Of a stretch of DNA of 64,000 bases, positions 47,746 through 57,095 are shown piece by piece. Below the pieces are notes generated by a model. The model ran no database searches, had not been told where the DNA came from, and was given only the letters and a program-made list of their open reading frames with translations. Where the stretch lies: contig KV748176.1 in assembly GCA_001692895.1 (NCBI GenBank), forward strand, positions 5,795,092 through 5,859,091, given 5' to 3'. Source of the DNA: Cenococcum geophilum 1.58. Lineage: Eukaryota; Ascomycota; Dothideomycetes; Gloniales; Gloniaceae. Both the position numbers and the translations under genes were made by a program. Every line of letters begins with the position of its first letter. The stretch's first letter is position 1.

Positions 47746-47981
47746 GGTTCATTTTCAGCCCGTTAGAAGGCTGTACGGCTTATTTACAGCCCGTTAGAAG
47801 GCCGTACGGTTTATTTTACAGACCGTAAGCAGGACTTACGGCCAGCTTAGAGCACCATTTGGAAGGTAGCCCAGAAGGCACCTTAGGAGGGATTTCCTAT
47901 ATATTTCTTTTATGTTTTACGGCTCTATTAAAGCAATTACGGAGGTTATATACAAGTAGGTCTATCTTTAAGTACCACCAG
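47746..47981 (+). other. Element E 3' untranslated region with short repeats
   Basis: Three imperfect direct copies of a roughly 35-bp unit, CAGCCCGTTAGAAGGCYGTACGG followed by TTATTT, cover 47757-47850. The region ends without an evident long polypurine tract before the 3' LTR. Confidence 0.7.
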
Positions 47982-48202
47982 TGTATAATTATAGCACGTA
48001 GTACACCAAACGCGTAGCTACGCGTTCGGTGCACTAACCACTTATATACTAACTAATTAGGGGGGAGGCGCGTCAGTATATAGATTACGTAGTCTACCTT
48101 AATAGAATTGACAGTTACCACTATCCTAAAGAGCATACAATACTATACGTATTTCGTGCCCCGGGATATAACTTGCCTTATATTATTAAATTAATACAAA
48201 CA
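47982..48202 (+). repeat. 3' LTR of element E
   Basis: 221 bp, TG...CA intact, partner of 35549-35769, followed by TSD CTTAG (48203-48207). Confidence 0.93.
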
Positions 48203-48207
48203 CTTAG

Positions 48208-48268
48208 TATCTTCGTAATATAGTATTCTATAAGCTTTAGTTTAGAGGCATTTATACAAGCCGTAATA
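48208..48268 (+). repeat. 3' LTR of element D, second part
   Basis: 61 bp from TATCTTCGTAATATAG to GCCGTAATA. Completes the 211-bp LTR begun at 35399. Confidence 0.9.
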
Positions 48269-48272
48269 TATA

Positions 48273-49601
48273 GGTAAAAAGCTAGGAATAGGCCCCGGAT
48301 TAAGCCTATTGCTTTTACTAAATAGGGGAAACAGGGTTAAATATTTAAGGCTATTAGCGTCCTTAATGCAAGCTTTATATACACCTATATTATTACCCTC
48401 TATAGCTAGGCCTATTTAGAACTACTACTCCTTATAACGGCTACACGTCTCTATATATTTAGCCTATAGTATACTCCTAAACTTCTTAATTCACTCCTAA
48501 TTAACAGCTAAAACAGGTAGTAGTGTGGCCGTAGTTAGAGTAGGTATAGGAGCTAGTTCTAATAAGGACGTATTTAGGCTATTTAGAGTGCCTCTTCTGC
48601 TATATAGAGTTTTATCTATAGTATATAGCGGAGGAGTAGGCGAGTAAGCTTTACCCCACTAATTAAGAATGCGGTGCTCCCGTTATATTACCCTAATTGT
48701 CTTCCGCCATTAAGCTATTTTAGGGGTATTTTAGCTATTCTAGCCACAAGGTAGAAAGGCGTTCTTAGTATCGTTTTTAGGTAGAGCAGTTTATTAGCGC
48801 CTTATAGGATAATTCTTAGTAGTAGAACCTAACTCTATAAGAGCTCTCCGCTTATTTAAATTATATTTAGAAGCCTAGAAAAGTAAGTAAAAGTAGAAGT
48901 AGTATATAGGGAATACGCGCCTTTAACTAATATAACTGGTATAGATTTAAAAGCTTTTTTAAAGGGCTATCTTTAATAAAGTTAAGGCGGGGCTTATAGA
49001 TACAGCACTTGCTACACTTAATTACAGTAAGGTCTGCTATATTTACGGTATATATAGTGGTATTAATAGAGATATTAATAAAGGCATTAATAAAAAGGTA
49101 CGTGTATAATATTTTAATATTCTAATATTTTGAAGTTCGTTACGTAAATTCTACTATAACTTATCGTCCGTAAGTTTTTTTAAACTAATTAAAAGCTGGC
49201 TTAGCAAAGTTTAAATTCTAGGACCTAAAAATATAGACTACTTATACTTTAGGTCAATTAACCTAGTAACTAAGTAATAATATATACCCCTTTCCCTTCT
49301 ATTTCTTACTTTCTTCCCTATCTATATCTTACCTTATACAGACCCTTAGCTTTAACTATAATATACCTAAAAATAATAATCTAATAATAGCTTAACTAGA
49401 ATATTGTAAACCCTAGCTTTTAATAAGCTAAAAGAAGTATAAAGGCTTAGTTAATAGAACAGAATCTATTAGTAGCTAGGTAACTAGAATTCTAAGACAA
49501 GGACTAGAAGATCGAGGAAAGGACACGTCTATATACATAACGCCAAGCCCCAAAACGAGCCCCTAACTAGGGTCTGTAACAGTGCCATAATAAGAAGGAT
49601 A
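48273..49601 (-). other. RIP-altered sequence right of D, probably the 5' part of the Helitron; unassigned
   Basis: By position this continues the minus-strand Helitron beyond element D (its N-terminal side). No clear motif could be read. On the plus strand 49360-49560 a frame with TAA/TAG-only breaks is also possible (KIEERTRLY near 49512), so the Helitron boundary is not defined. No terminal TC or CTAG-type Helitron end was identified. Confidence 0.35.
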
Positions 49602-49603
49602 TA

Positions 49604-50505
49604 TCCGCCCTATAGACTCTTCGGCGTTTGCCTTAAAGTCCTACATAGCTTAATATAAGCCGTAGCTCAACGTAAGCAAGGCACCATGTAATAGATTTAG
49701 AGCTTTACAACTCTATGAGGGCAACAGATATACAGAAGTTCTTAGTAGAGCGATTGAAACGGTATATTAGGTCTACAAGCCTGCCAAATGTTAAGCGCGT
49801 GCGGCCTCTCTCTCGCGCTCAGCTGCTTCCTTTAAAAGAGGCTGCGAAGGCAAGTAGGGCGGCTGTACGGAAGGTCAAGAAGGAAGCAAAGGAAGCAGCT
49901 GAGCGCGAGAGAGAGACCGCACGCGCTTAACATTTGGCAGGCTTGTAGACCTAATATACCGCTTCAATCGCTCCCCTAAGAACTTCTGTATATCTGTTGC
50001 CCTCGTATCACGTAGTGCCCAGTGATGTCAACGGTTAGGTTAGGTTTCAGGAATGAGGCCAAAACCAATACAAAATACAATTTTGAGGCTTGAACCGGTT
50101 ACAGAACCGGTTAAACCAGATTAACCAGATAACACGTCTTTCAAGTGTTTATTTACGTGTTTTAGCGTGTTTTTTTGGCCTTGGCAGAAGCTAGCCCTAT
50201 TTAGGCGGTGGCGCTTGTCCCCGTAGGGTAAGGCTTAGTAGGGGCTTATGCAGAGGCTCGTGCGGAGGCTCGTTTTTGTATTGTAGCCAGAGCTATCTGG
50301 TTTTACTGGATAACCGGTTTATCAAAATATCTAACAACCGATCCAAATTGAGCCAATCAAATCGACGAACCGGTTACTCTCAAGATTTTGGTTAAACCGA
50401 ACCAATCCATTGACATCATTGGTAGTGCCTCACTTGCGTTGAGCTACGACTTGCGTTGAGCTACGTAGGACTCTAAGGCGAACGCCGAAGAGTCTGTGGG
50501 GCGGA
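49604..50505. mobile_element. Foldback TIR element with arms of about 200 bp, interrupted by a hAT MITE
   Basis: Left arm 49604 to about 49830 and right arm about 49876 to 50505 are inverse copies once the hAT insertion (50020-50421) is removed. Shared landmarks include TCCGCCC...AGACTCTTCGGCG at the ends, GCTCAACGTAAGCAAGGCACCA, AACAGATATACAGAAGTTCTTA and GCGCGTGCGG. The left arm has an extra segment of about 25 bp. TA lies outside both ends (49602-49603, 50506-50507). The outer left arm is more RIP-altered than the right arm. The 71-codon open frame at 49715-49930 only spans the hairpin. Confidence 0.75.
50020..50421. mobile_element. Non-autonomous hAT-type element (MITE), 402 bp
   Basis: Ends CAGTGATGTCAACGG and CCATTGACATCATTG are inverted repeats (15 bp, 2 mismatches). 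They are flanked by a perfect 8-bp duplication GTAGTGCC (50012-50019, 50422-50429). The CAGTG-type terminus and 8-bp duplication are hallmarks of hAT elements. Subterminal AACCGGTT-type motifs occur near both ends (GAACCGGTTACAGAACCGGTT at about 50093-50113 and AACCGGTT at 50311 and 50370). There is no transposase frame and little RIP. Confidence 0.88.
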
Positions 50506-50507
50506 TA

Positions 50508-50746
50508 GTAGTAACTATAAAGACTAACTTATCGGGAATTTGCTTTTTCATTTTCTTCTGGTCTATAGAAACAGGGATTTTGATTTTTATAAATCTCCCT
50601 AGGGTCCTACTTGGGCCTTTTAGAATTTAGATGCCTCTAAAAGGGAAGCAAATCGCCCTTCGCGGCCTCATTCCTTTTACTAATTAGAGTTAATATAAAA
50701 TCCACTTTGATTTGTTCGTTTATTTCGACATCTATATTTTAGTTCA
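50508..50746. other. Boundary between the AT-rich transposon block and gene-bearing DNA
   Basis: Short unique stretch, still slightly AT-rich, downstream of the first gene. No repeat or gene seen. Confidence 0.6.
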
Positions 50747-52300
50747 TCAGTGCGAAACCTTCTCCCAATCAGCGTCGTCACTCTCCGACTCTGCCAGAAC
50801 CTCCTGCGCCCCTTGCGCACACTTCGCAGCTCGCTCTTCCGTTATCTGGCCTTGTGTTATGCGTGCATGCAGCTCCGCCTCCCAAACCTCGTCGTGTGGG
50901 TGGTTGGACTCGTAGTCCTCCTGGACGATGTGTTCTGGCACCAAAGTAGTCGCAGGCTTCTTCGCAGGTTTCTTCGCAGGCTTGTCCGGAGGCTCGGCCT
51001 TAGAGGCTGTCTTGTCCTTGGTGTTAGCGTTGCTGGTGGTGCCGTCTTCGGCTGGCAACCAGCCTTCAATGAGCCCCATGTAGACGAACAGGAAAAGAAA
51101 AGCCGCTTTCGGGTCTGCCAGGTTCTCGCAGAACTTCATGGCAATGCACCAAGTGGTATGATCAGCCCAGGTGGCAGCCCACTCCGCAAAGTGAGCGTGC
51201 GCGTGGCGGTCGGTGCGGAAGGCGCGCAGGTAACGGAAGGCGTTGGCGCAGGCGTTGGCACAGGTAGCGGAGAAGTCAGCGATGTCGTGCCATAGCGCGG
51301 TAAAAGGAGTTTTTTTTATGCCAACACTAGCCCAATAGACCATGGTGCAGAAGTGGATTAGAGGACCGAAGGCGTTATCTGGACTCAAAACCCACTGGGC
51401 TAGGTATCCCCAAAGCCACGTGAGTAATACTGTTGAGAGAATTACTTTGTATATTCTCGTGAGTTTCCCTCTGTACATCCTTCTCACGGGTGACGGGGTA
51501 GGTAGCTGCGTCACTGGATTGCGGAATGCTCTGCCTAAGAATATAATACCAGCGCCAAAGCCGATTGTGAGTCCTATGAAGCAACGGACGACGTCAATGG
51601 CCAAGCGGACGTTTTGGAGCGAGGTAAGGGCGAAGGGAGTAGCTAGCTCGGAGTATAGCCAGACCAGGTTTGACTTGGTCATGTCCCGCATACCCTCAAA
51701 CATGGCCTTCCAATTCTGCAGTTGTGATGGTGGGGAGAAGAGAACCTCATGAACTTTGACCGTGGCCTTAACCTTGGGAGGATTGATAGTGTACGCTTTC
51801 CATGTATTGCTTGCAGTTTTGACCTTTGAATAGACATCGTCGGCCAGATCTATCAAATATTGTCTCAAAAGAAACGCCTTCTTGCGGAGCATTGCTTTTT
51901 GGAATGCTAGGGTGGGTGTGGTGAAAGTAGAGTCCACAGTACGAGGACACTTCTTGAAGTCATCGGCGGGCTCGCAAGGACCATCGTTGCGAAAACAGGA
52001 ATGAATGGTGTGACCATGTTCCTGATGAGTGAAGCAGTTTGTGACTAATCCAACCTGCCTTGAAGGAGCATATAACGCTAGCACAGGAACGATATTGCTG
52101 AGGCCGGTGTTGAGGGCGCTCAAGGCGAAGTGCAGTGTCAACGTGCCAACGAGAAAGCTCTTAAGCCTTATACCTTGCTTTCGGAATTTGGGTTTGGGGG
52201 CCATCTTGGAGGATTGTTGCCCTTTGCTGGCCATGGCTTTAGGCATTGCGATAGGTGTTGAGAAGAGAGTATAATGGAAGACAAGAAATTGGAGCTGCAA
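50747..52300 (-). CDS. Multi-pass membrane protein of unknown function
   Basis: One uninterrupted frame of 517 codons. Hydrophobic segments suggest about five membrane spans, at residues 48-78, 233-257, 283-305, 311-328 and 398-415. Between the first and second is a 150-residue region with several Cys (90, 102, 109, 118), possibly lumenal or extracellular. The C-terminus carries a Lys/Pro repeat (KPAKKPAKKPA, about 440-452) and an acidic tail. The start is uncertain: Met1 lies in a hydrophobic stretch, while Met19, Met23 or Met33 would begin the basic region KGQQSSKMAPKPKFRK. I do not recognise the family. It is the gene nearest the transposon block and has normal composition and no RIP damage. 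Confidence 0.75.
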   Translation of the reverse strand: MQLQFLVFHYTLFSTPIAMPKAMASKGQQSSKMAPKPKFRKQGIRLKSFLVGTLTLHFALSALNTGLSNIVPVLALYAPSRQVGLVTNCFTHQEHGHTIHSCFRNDGPCEPADDFKKCPRTVDSTFTTPTLAFQKAMLRKKAFLLRQYLIDLADDVYSKVKTASNTWKAYTINPPKVKATVKVHEVLFSPPSQLQNWKAMFEGMRDMTKSNLVWLYSELATPFALTSLQNVRLAIDVVRCFIGLTIGFGAGIIFLGRAFRNPVTQLPTPSPVRRMYRGKLTRIYKVILSTVLLTWLWGYLAQWVLSPDNAFGPLIHFCTMVYWASVGIKKTPFTALWHDIADFSATCANACANAFRYLRAFRTDRHAHAHFAEWAATWADHTTWCIAMKFCENLADPKAAFLFLFVYMGLIEGWLPAEDGTTSNANTKDKTASKAEPPDKPAKKPAKKPATTLVPEHIVQEDYESNHPHDEVWEAELHARITQGQITEERAAKCAQGAQEVLAESESDDADWEKVSH

Positions 52301-52725
52301 GCTTTACGAGACAAGCGACTAAGTTTTAAAGCAAATGAGGTCGGCGAGGGGCGTTGATGGACAGAGAGCAGTAGTGTTGAGGTTCAAAGGAGGAAGTAGC
52401 GGAGTAGTGCAAGTAAGGAGTCTGCACAGTTGGGCGGTGGTGAATTTTTGGTGTTAGAATGGCGGGTGAAGCCTAAAGCTTATGTTGGTGAAGTTGACTA
52501 TATAGGGAAACGTGACATGATCATGAACACTTTGAGTTATATTACACGCCACTTTACATGTTTTTATAATCCGGCTTACTAGCTGTACCACTAGGCAATA
52601 ATCTAGTCAGTTGCCCTTGTTGCATCATAGCTAGCGTAATTAAGGAGTGTGTAGCTCTCCCGAAACCAACAAGATGGGAAATGGCTTACTGCAAGTGAGT
52701 GGTAAACAAGGAATGTGAAGTCAAC
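52301..52725. promoter_or_regulatory. Intergenic region upstream of the membrane-protein gene
   Basis: 425 bp between the 5' end of the membrane-protein gene and the 3' end of the endonuclease III gene, both on the minus strand. CTATATAG at 52498-52505, about 200 nt before the start codon, could be a TATA element. Nothing else seen. Confidence 0.4.
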
Positions 52726-54118
52726 CTAGGGGATCAATCTACGTGATCTCCTGCTTGAAGATCGACCCAGATCCTCTATATCGGGAATCCTATCCTCTAC
52801 ATCTTCCGCTTTGATCTCATGCTCCTCAACAACATCCACCTCTTCCTTCACCAACACATCACTATCATCCCCTTCCTTGACAACAACCATTTTCTCTTTC
52901 TTCACCTTTGTTGCTTTGCCAACAACAGCGGAAGGACACATACCCTTCTCAGCTAGCGTGCACTCTCCACATTTCCTTCCAACAGGCAGGCATATGGTCT
53001 GCCCAAAGCCAACTAACAGATTGTTAATATCGTGCCATCGATCCCTGGGTAACCATGACTCCAATGCCGCTCTCGTTTCCTCCGGCATCTTTGTTTTGTG
53101 CCATCCCCACAAGTTCGTAATACGATGCACATGCACATCAACTCCGATGCCCTCGTCCCTGCCCCAGGCCGCACTCATGCACAGGTATGCCATCTTCGGA
53201 CCCACACCGGGGAGAGACGTCAACCCCTCAATCGTATCTGGTATATCTGAATTGAAGGACGTCCGTAAAATCTCCGCTGCCGCTTTGATATACTTCGTCT
53301 TATTATTATGGAACCCAACCTTCTCAATAAACCCATTTAGAACCGGCGGGTCGACCGCAAGGATCGATTCGAGATTGAAGCCCTGCACTCTCGTCAATCT
53401 CACCACAACCACCAACAAAACCACTAACACAACTCCTGACACATACCCCAGGCAGATTCTCCTGCAGATTCTTCATAGCAACCGCCGTCACCGTGTCCTT
53501 CGTCTGCGACGACAGCATCAGTGCCACCAGCGTCTGGAACCGCTGATCGCGCGGCGGACGCGTCACGTCCGCCAAGCTCTCGCAGCCCATCGTGTCGACG
53601 GGCGCGACGTGCGCCGCGCGCATCTGCTTCGTGAGAGCGTAGATCTCCTCCCAGTTCGCCGGCGACTCGACCTTCACACTGCCATTCGCGCCCACGATCT
53701 TCTTCGCCGGGGCCCGGCGCGCCTTCTTCGGCTTGCCGCGAGCGGGCCTCGCATCCGGGTCAGCCTTGATATCCTGCTCTTCCAGCGCGGCTTTCAGGTT
53801 CTTGGGCTTGAGCGAGACGGTGGTGGTCGCTTTGCCTCGTCTGGCGATGCCGGCCGCAGGCGTCTTCTCGCCCCTTTTCCGCTTCCGGCTCACCTCCCTA
53901 GCAGGCGTGCCATCCTCCTCGTCCAGATCTTCGGGCACAGACGAGAGATCCGAGTCAGAAACTACCTCGGGCGCCGCCTGCAGCGTCGCGACGTCCGGAG
54001 CCGCAGACGCGTTTCCTGAGGCGACAGCGGAGGATTGTGGCGGGCGAGAATGGGTCGGGCGCAGCGAGAGGGAGGTGAGGATTTTGCTAGTGTCGCGGGA
54101 AATGCGTGAAGTGCGCAT
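52726..54118 (-). CDS. NTH1: Endonuclease III homologue (bifunctional DNA glycosylase/AP lyase)
   Basis: Two exons: 54118-53447 and 53382-52726, split by a 64-nt intron (53446-53383, GTATGT...GTGCAG), giving 442 residues. The enzyme would excise oxidised pyrimidines and cut AP sites in base excision repair in nucleus and mitochondria. Visible features: a disordered basic N-terminus with a KRKR nuclear signal near residue 79; the helix-hairpin-helix LPGVGPKMA with catalytic Lys287; VDVHVHR with catalytic Asp306; and four Cys of the iron-sulphur loop at 355, 362, 365 and 373. The fourth spacing is Cys-X7-Cys rather than the X5 of the bacterial enzyme. The C-terminus ends in an acidic/basic tail. 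It is transcribed away from the helicase gene. Family assignment is firm; exact N-terminus less so. Confidence 0.93.
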
Positions 54119-54557
54119 TTCGAGATTGGAGAGGGGAGGGGAGGAAGCTCGATGCCGTTGTGCTACTGTTGCGGTCTAGGGACGATGCTCTGAGGTGGTC
54201 AGGGGGTGGCCGGTGAGGGCTTGGCACACGCTGTCGGAGTCGCAGTTCCTTTCGTTTTTGTGATTGAAGGGAGGGGAGTTACGGAGCCATTGAGACCTGT
54301 GAGCTGCAATATTGCCATGTTGTAGCCTCTGAAGCTGTAGGGAATTGCTTGCAGAGCTTCGGAGCTGTCTGCATCAAAATAATTTTGCTATCGGTGTTAG
54401 AGCTACTGTAACTTCTGGGATTCCAGAGCAGAGGGAACACCCCACCATCCCACCTCATCTCTACGCAGCCCTCCTCCACGTAAGCCCTCCTCCACCACTA
54501 AATAAGCCACGCATAACCGCACCCGGGGCATGCACGACCGCCCACAAAACCGAAAAA
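54119..54557. promoter_or_regulatory. Shared divergent promoter region
   Basis: 439 bp between the start codons of the endonuclease III gene (minus) and the helicase gene (plus). Contains CCTCCCCTCCCC-type tracts on one strand next to the endonuclease side and a CT-rich segment (CCCTCCTCCACC) near 54470-54500 on the helicase side. No sharper element could be assigned. Confidence 0.5.
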
Positions 54558-57095
54558 ATGACACACCAACCTAGCCCTCTCGATATTCCCAGCTTCGCAA
54601 CCACCCAGCTCTCCCTCCTCGCGTCCGAACTCGCCGCCGAAACTGCCGAAACATCCCTCCTCGTTTCGTCCTTCTCCCCCGCGGGTCTCGCGCGCGCAGG
54701 GCTTGCGATCCTGAACCTTACACCTACATCCCAGCGCACCGGGCTGGGTGGCAAAACCGTCGTAGAACTGAGTCTGGATAGCGCCGTTGTGGGAAAGGGC
54801 AAGGATGGTGCAGATATACCCGAGCATGGTATACGCGTTGGGGATATCGTAGCGGTGCAGGAGCAGATTTCCGGGGCGGCAAAGAAGAGGGAGAAGGAAG
54901 GAGCAGCGAAGAAGGGGGTTGAAGGCGTCGTGCTGAAAGTTGGGAGGGAGAAGGTGGAGGTCGCGTTGGACAAAGAAGAGGTGGAGTTACCTGGGGGGAA
55001 GCTGTGGATGTGGGTCGGGGATGGGAATGTCGAGCGTGCGCAATGGCTGATGTGTGTCTTAGAATCAAGCTGGCGAATGATGTCACATACAAGAGGTATG
55101 CGATACTATCTGGAGAGTCCACGTGATGGTTGGAAGAACCACCCTTTCTGACTTCCCCGGGTTCCAGGATGAACCAAACGATGTCGAAGCTTCATGCCTT
55201 CAACGAATCCGACTACACGCCCTTTATCCGCGTCCTCTTCGGCCTCACCACCCCCACCCCCGTTCCTGCTGATCTCTCCTCCATGGATAACCCTACCTGG
55301 ATAGATCCAATGCTCAACAGCTCGCAAAAAGATGCCATCAAGTTCGCCCTCGCGTCTCGTGAAGTCGCACTCATCCATGGCCCGCCGGGGACGGGCAAAA
55401 CACACACGTTGATTGAGCTAATCTTGCAGCTGCTGGCGCAGAAAAAAAGGCTGCTGGTCTGTGGCCCTAGCAACATCTCCGTTGACAACATCGTCGAGCG
55501 CCTCGCCCCGCATAAGGTCCCGATGATCCGGCTCGGGCATCCAGCGCGCCTGCTGCCATCCGTCCTGTACCACTCGCTCGACATGCTGACACGCACTAGC
55601 GACGCGGCAGTGATCGTGCAGGATGTTAGGAAGGAGATGGACGCGAAGCAGGCCTCGATTCGCAAGACGCGGAACGGCAGGGAGAGGAGGGCGATTTATG
55701 GGGAGCTAAGGGAGCTGAGGAAGGAGTTTAGGGAGAGGGAGAGGGGCTGTGTGGAGGGTTTGGTGAGGGGGAGCAGGGTCGTACTGGCGACGCTGCATGG
55801 AGCTGGCGGGTTCCATCTCAAGGGCCAGGAGTTCGATGTCGTAATTGTGGATGAGGCGAGTCAGGCGCTTGAGGCACAATGTTGGGTCCCGTTGCTGTGG
55901 GTTAAGGCAGGGAAGTTAGTGTTGGCGGGGGATCACTTGCAGCTGCCGCCTACTATCAAGAGCTTGAACATGAAGAATAAGAAGGAAGTGAAGGAGAGCG
56001 CCGAGGAGAAAGGTGGAGAAAAGGCTGCGATGGACAAGGATGGTGCAAAAAGAAGTCAGAAGGATATCGCCAGAGGCGCTGTCAAAGGCATAACGCTGGA
56101 AACAACGCTGTTTGATCGCTTGCTAGCTATGCATGGCCCGTCTATCAAGCGTATGCTGACAACACAGTATCGAATGCATGAGAAGATTATGACGTTTCCA
56201 TCGCAGGAACTGTATGAGTCGAAACTGGTCGCCGCTGATGCGGTTAAAACCCGGCTACTCACAGACCTGCCTTACGAAATCCGGGACACGGAAGACACGC
56301 GAGAACCCCTGGTCTTCTGGGATACTCAAGGTGGTGATTTCCCGGAGAAGACGGAGGATGAAGAAATCAGCAAAACAGCCGGCAAAGGCGTGAGTTTAGG
56401 GGAGAGCAGGAGTAATGAACTCGAGGCGGCTTTGGTGAAGGTCCATGTTAGCAATCTGGTTGTGGCTGGATTGAAACCAGAGGATATTGCTGTAGTGACG
56501 CCTTATAACGCCCAGGTAGGTGTTGCGCATTGAGTTAGCACGAAGCGAGATGAGTGGTTTCTTAATGATTGATGGTATTCTAACAAAGTAATTGCAGCTG
56601 GCTATTCTATCTCAGTTGCTTAAGGAGGCCTATCCAGGCATTGAATTAGGCAGTGTGGATGGATTCCAGGGCAGAGAAAAGGAAGCAGTCATAGTCAGTT
56701 TGGTGCGAAGTAATGCGGAACACGAAGTCGGCTTCCTTGGCGAGAAACGACGTCTGAATGGTGAGACGACGCACCTTATCAAAAGCGTACCTGCATATAA
56801 AGAAATTTGCTGACCTTCCCGAACAGTGGCCATGACCCGGCCGAAAAGACATCTATGCGTGATTGGAGATTCGGACACGGTTGGCCGGTGAGTGTACTGT
56901 GGAATAAGGCTCCTTGCATGATGCTGTGTGATTTTGAATTGCCGGCTGTTGTGTTCTGTTTGGCTGATGAACTGACGGGTAATTACTAGGGGAAGTAAAT
57001 TTCTCAAGAGATGGATGGAGTTCCTGGAAGAACATGCAGACCTGAGATATCCAAATGTGAGCGATGTCTACGTGGACGAACGGGAAGGCGGATGA
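54558..57095 (+). CDS. HCS1: SF1B DNA helicase of the SMUBP2 (IGHMBP2)/Hcs1 family
   Basis: Six exons by splice sites and frame: 54558-55009, 55063-55095, 55168-56515, 56598-56760, 56827-56887, 56990-57095; 720 residues. ATP-dependent 5'-3' helicase, UPF1-like; the yeast homologue co-purifies with DNA polymerase alpha. Motifs: GPPGTGKT (233-240), DEAS (390-393), GDHLQLPP (416-423), TTQYRMH, TPYNAQ at the exon 3 end, DGFQGRE in exon 4 and AMTRPKRHL in exon 5. The N-terminal part (about 1-160) forms the beta-barrel-like region of this family. Exon 2 is only 33 nt ([11 protein letters not shown]), and the first intron uses GTGGGT, so exon prediction can easily fail here; simple frames end early after 55080. 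The start has a good context (AAAAAATGA). Confidence 0.92.

Larger units (their letters stand above)
35969..47944. repeat. Dispersed TACGGAC heptamer throughout element E
   Basis: Exact TACGGAC on the plus strand at 36054, 36075, 36105, 36697, 36727, 37122, 37399, 37441, 37894, 38006, 38047, 38340, 38534, 38718, 38920, 39598 and 47314, and as GTCCGTA at 39328 and 39683. One-mismatch forms (TACGGAA, TACGGAG, TACAGAC) are interspersed. Copies fall in all three frames of the polyprotein (for example gtt-acg-gac, tta-cgg-acc, tac-gga-cgt) and in the untranslated leader, so codon usage does not explain them. They do not occur in the inserted elements F and the miniature LTR element at comparable density as far as I could see. 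Confidence 0.7.
35549..48202 (+). mobile_element. Ty1/copia LTR retrotransposon E, inserted in the 3' LTR of D
   Basis: Two 221-bp LTRs (35549-35769 and 47982-48202) with TG...CA ends and TSD CTTAG (35544-35548, 48203-48207). Domain order is gag, GAG-pre-integrase zinc motif, integrase, RT, RNase H, so integrase comes before RT as in Ty1/copia. It is interrupted by a miniature LTR element (40258-40677) and by element F (41021-47210). The LTRs contain the palindrome CGCGTAGCTACGCG. The element also carries a dispersed TACGGAC motif (separate entry). Confidence 0.93.
29284..48268 (+). mobile_element. Ty3/gypsy chromovirus-type element D, internally deleted, hosting G, E, F and a miniature LTR element
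   Basis: The 5' LTR is 29284-29494 (211 bp). The 3' LTR is split by copia element E into 35399-35548 and 48208-48268, together again exactly 211 bp. TATA flanks both sides (29280-29283, 48269-48272). The polypurine tract AAAGAGGGGGG precedes 35399. Between the LTRs only the gag start and the integrase-to-chromodomain end remain. Protease, RT and RNase H, present in the sister copy F, are missing, and element G sits at that junction. Confidence 0.9.

Noticed and set aside
49715-49930. 71-codon Ala/Lys/Glu-rich frame as a small protein
   Set aside because: It spans the centre of a large inverted repeat; its composition follows from the hairpin arms.
1-50500. A centromere, mating-type or giant Starship-type cargo element
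   Set aside because: No tyrosine-recombinase (captain) gene, mating-type gene or centromere-specific signal was seen; all of the block that could be assigned is retroelements, a Helitron and small TIR elements.
53733-55665. Frames of 99-402 codons opposite the endonuclease III and helicase genes
   Set aside because: Antisense shadows of GC-rich coding exons; the real genes carry complete catalytic motif sets.
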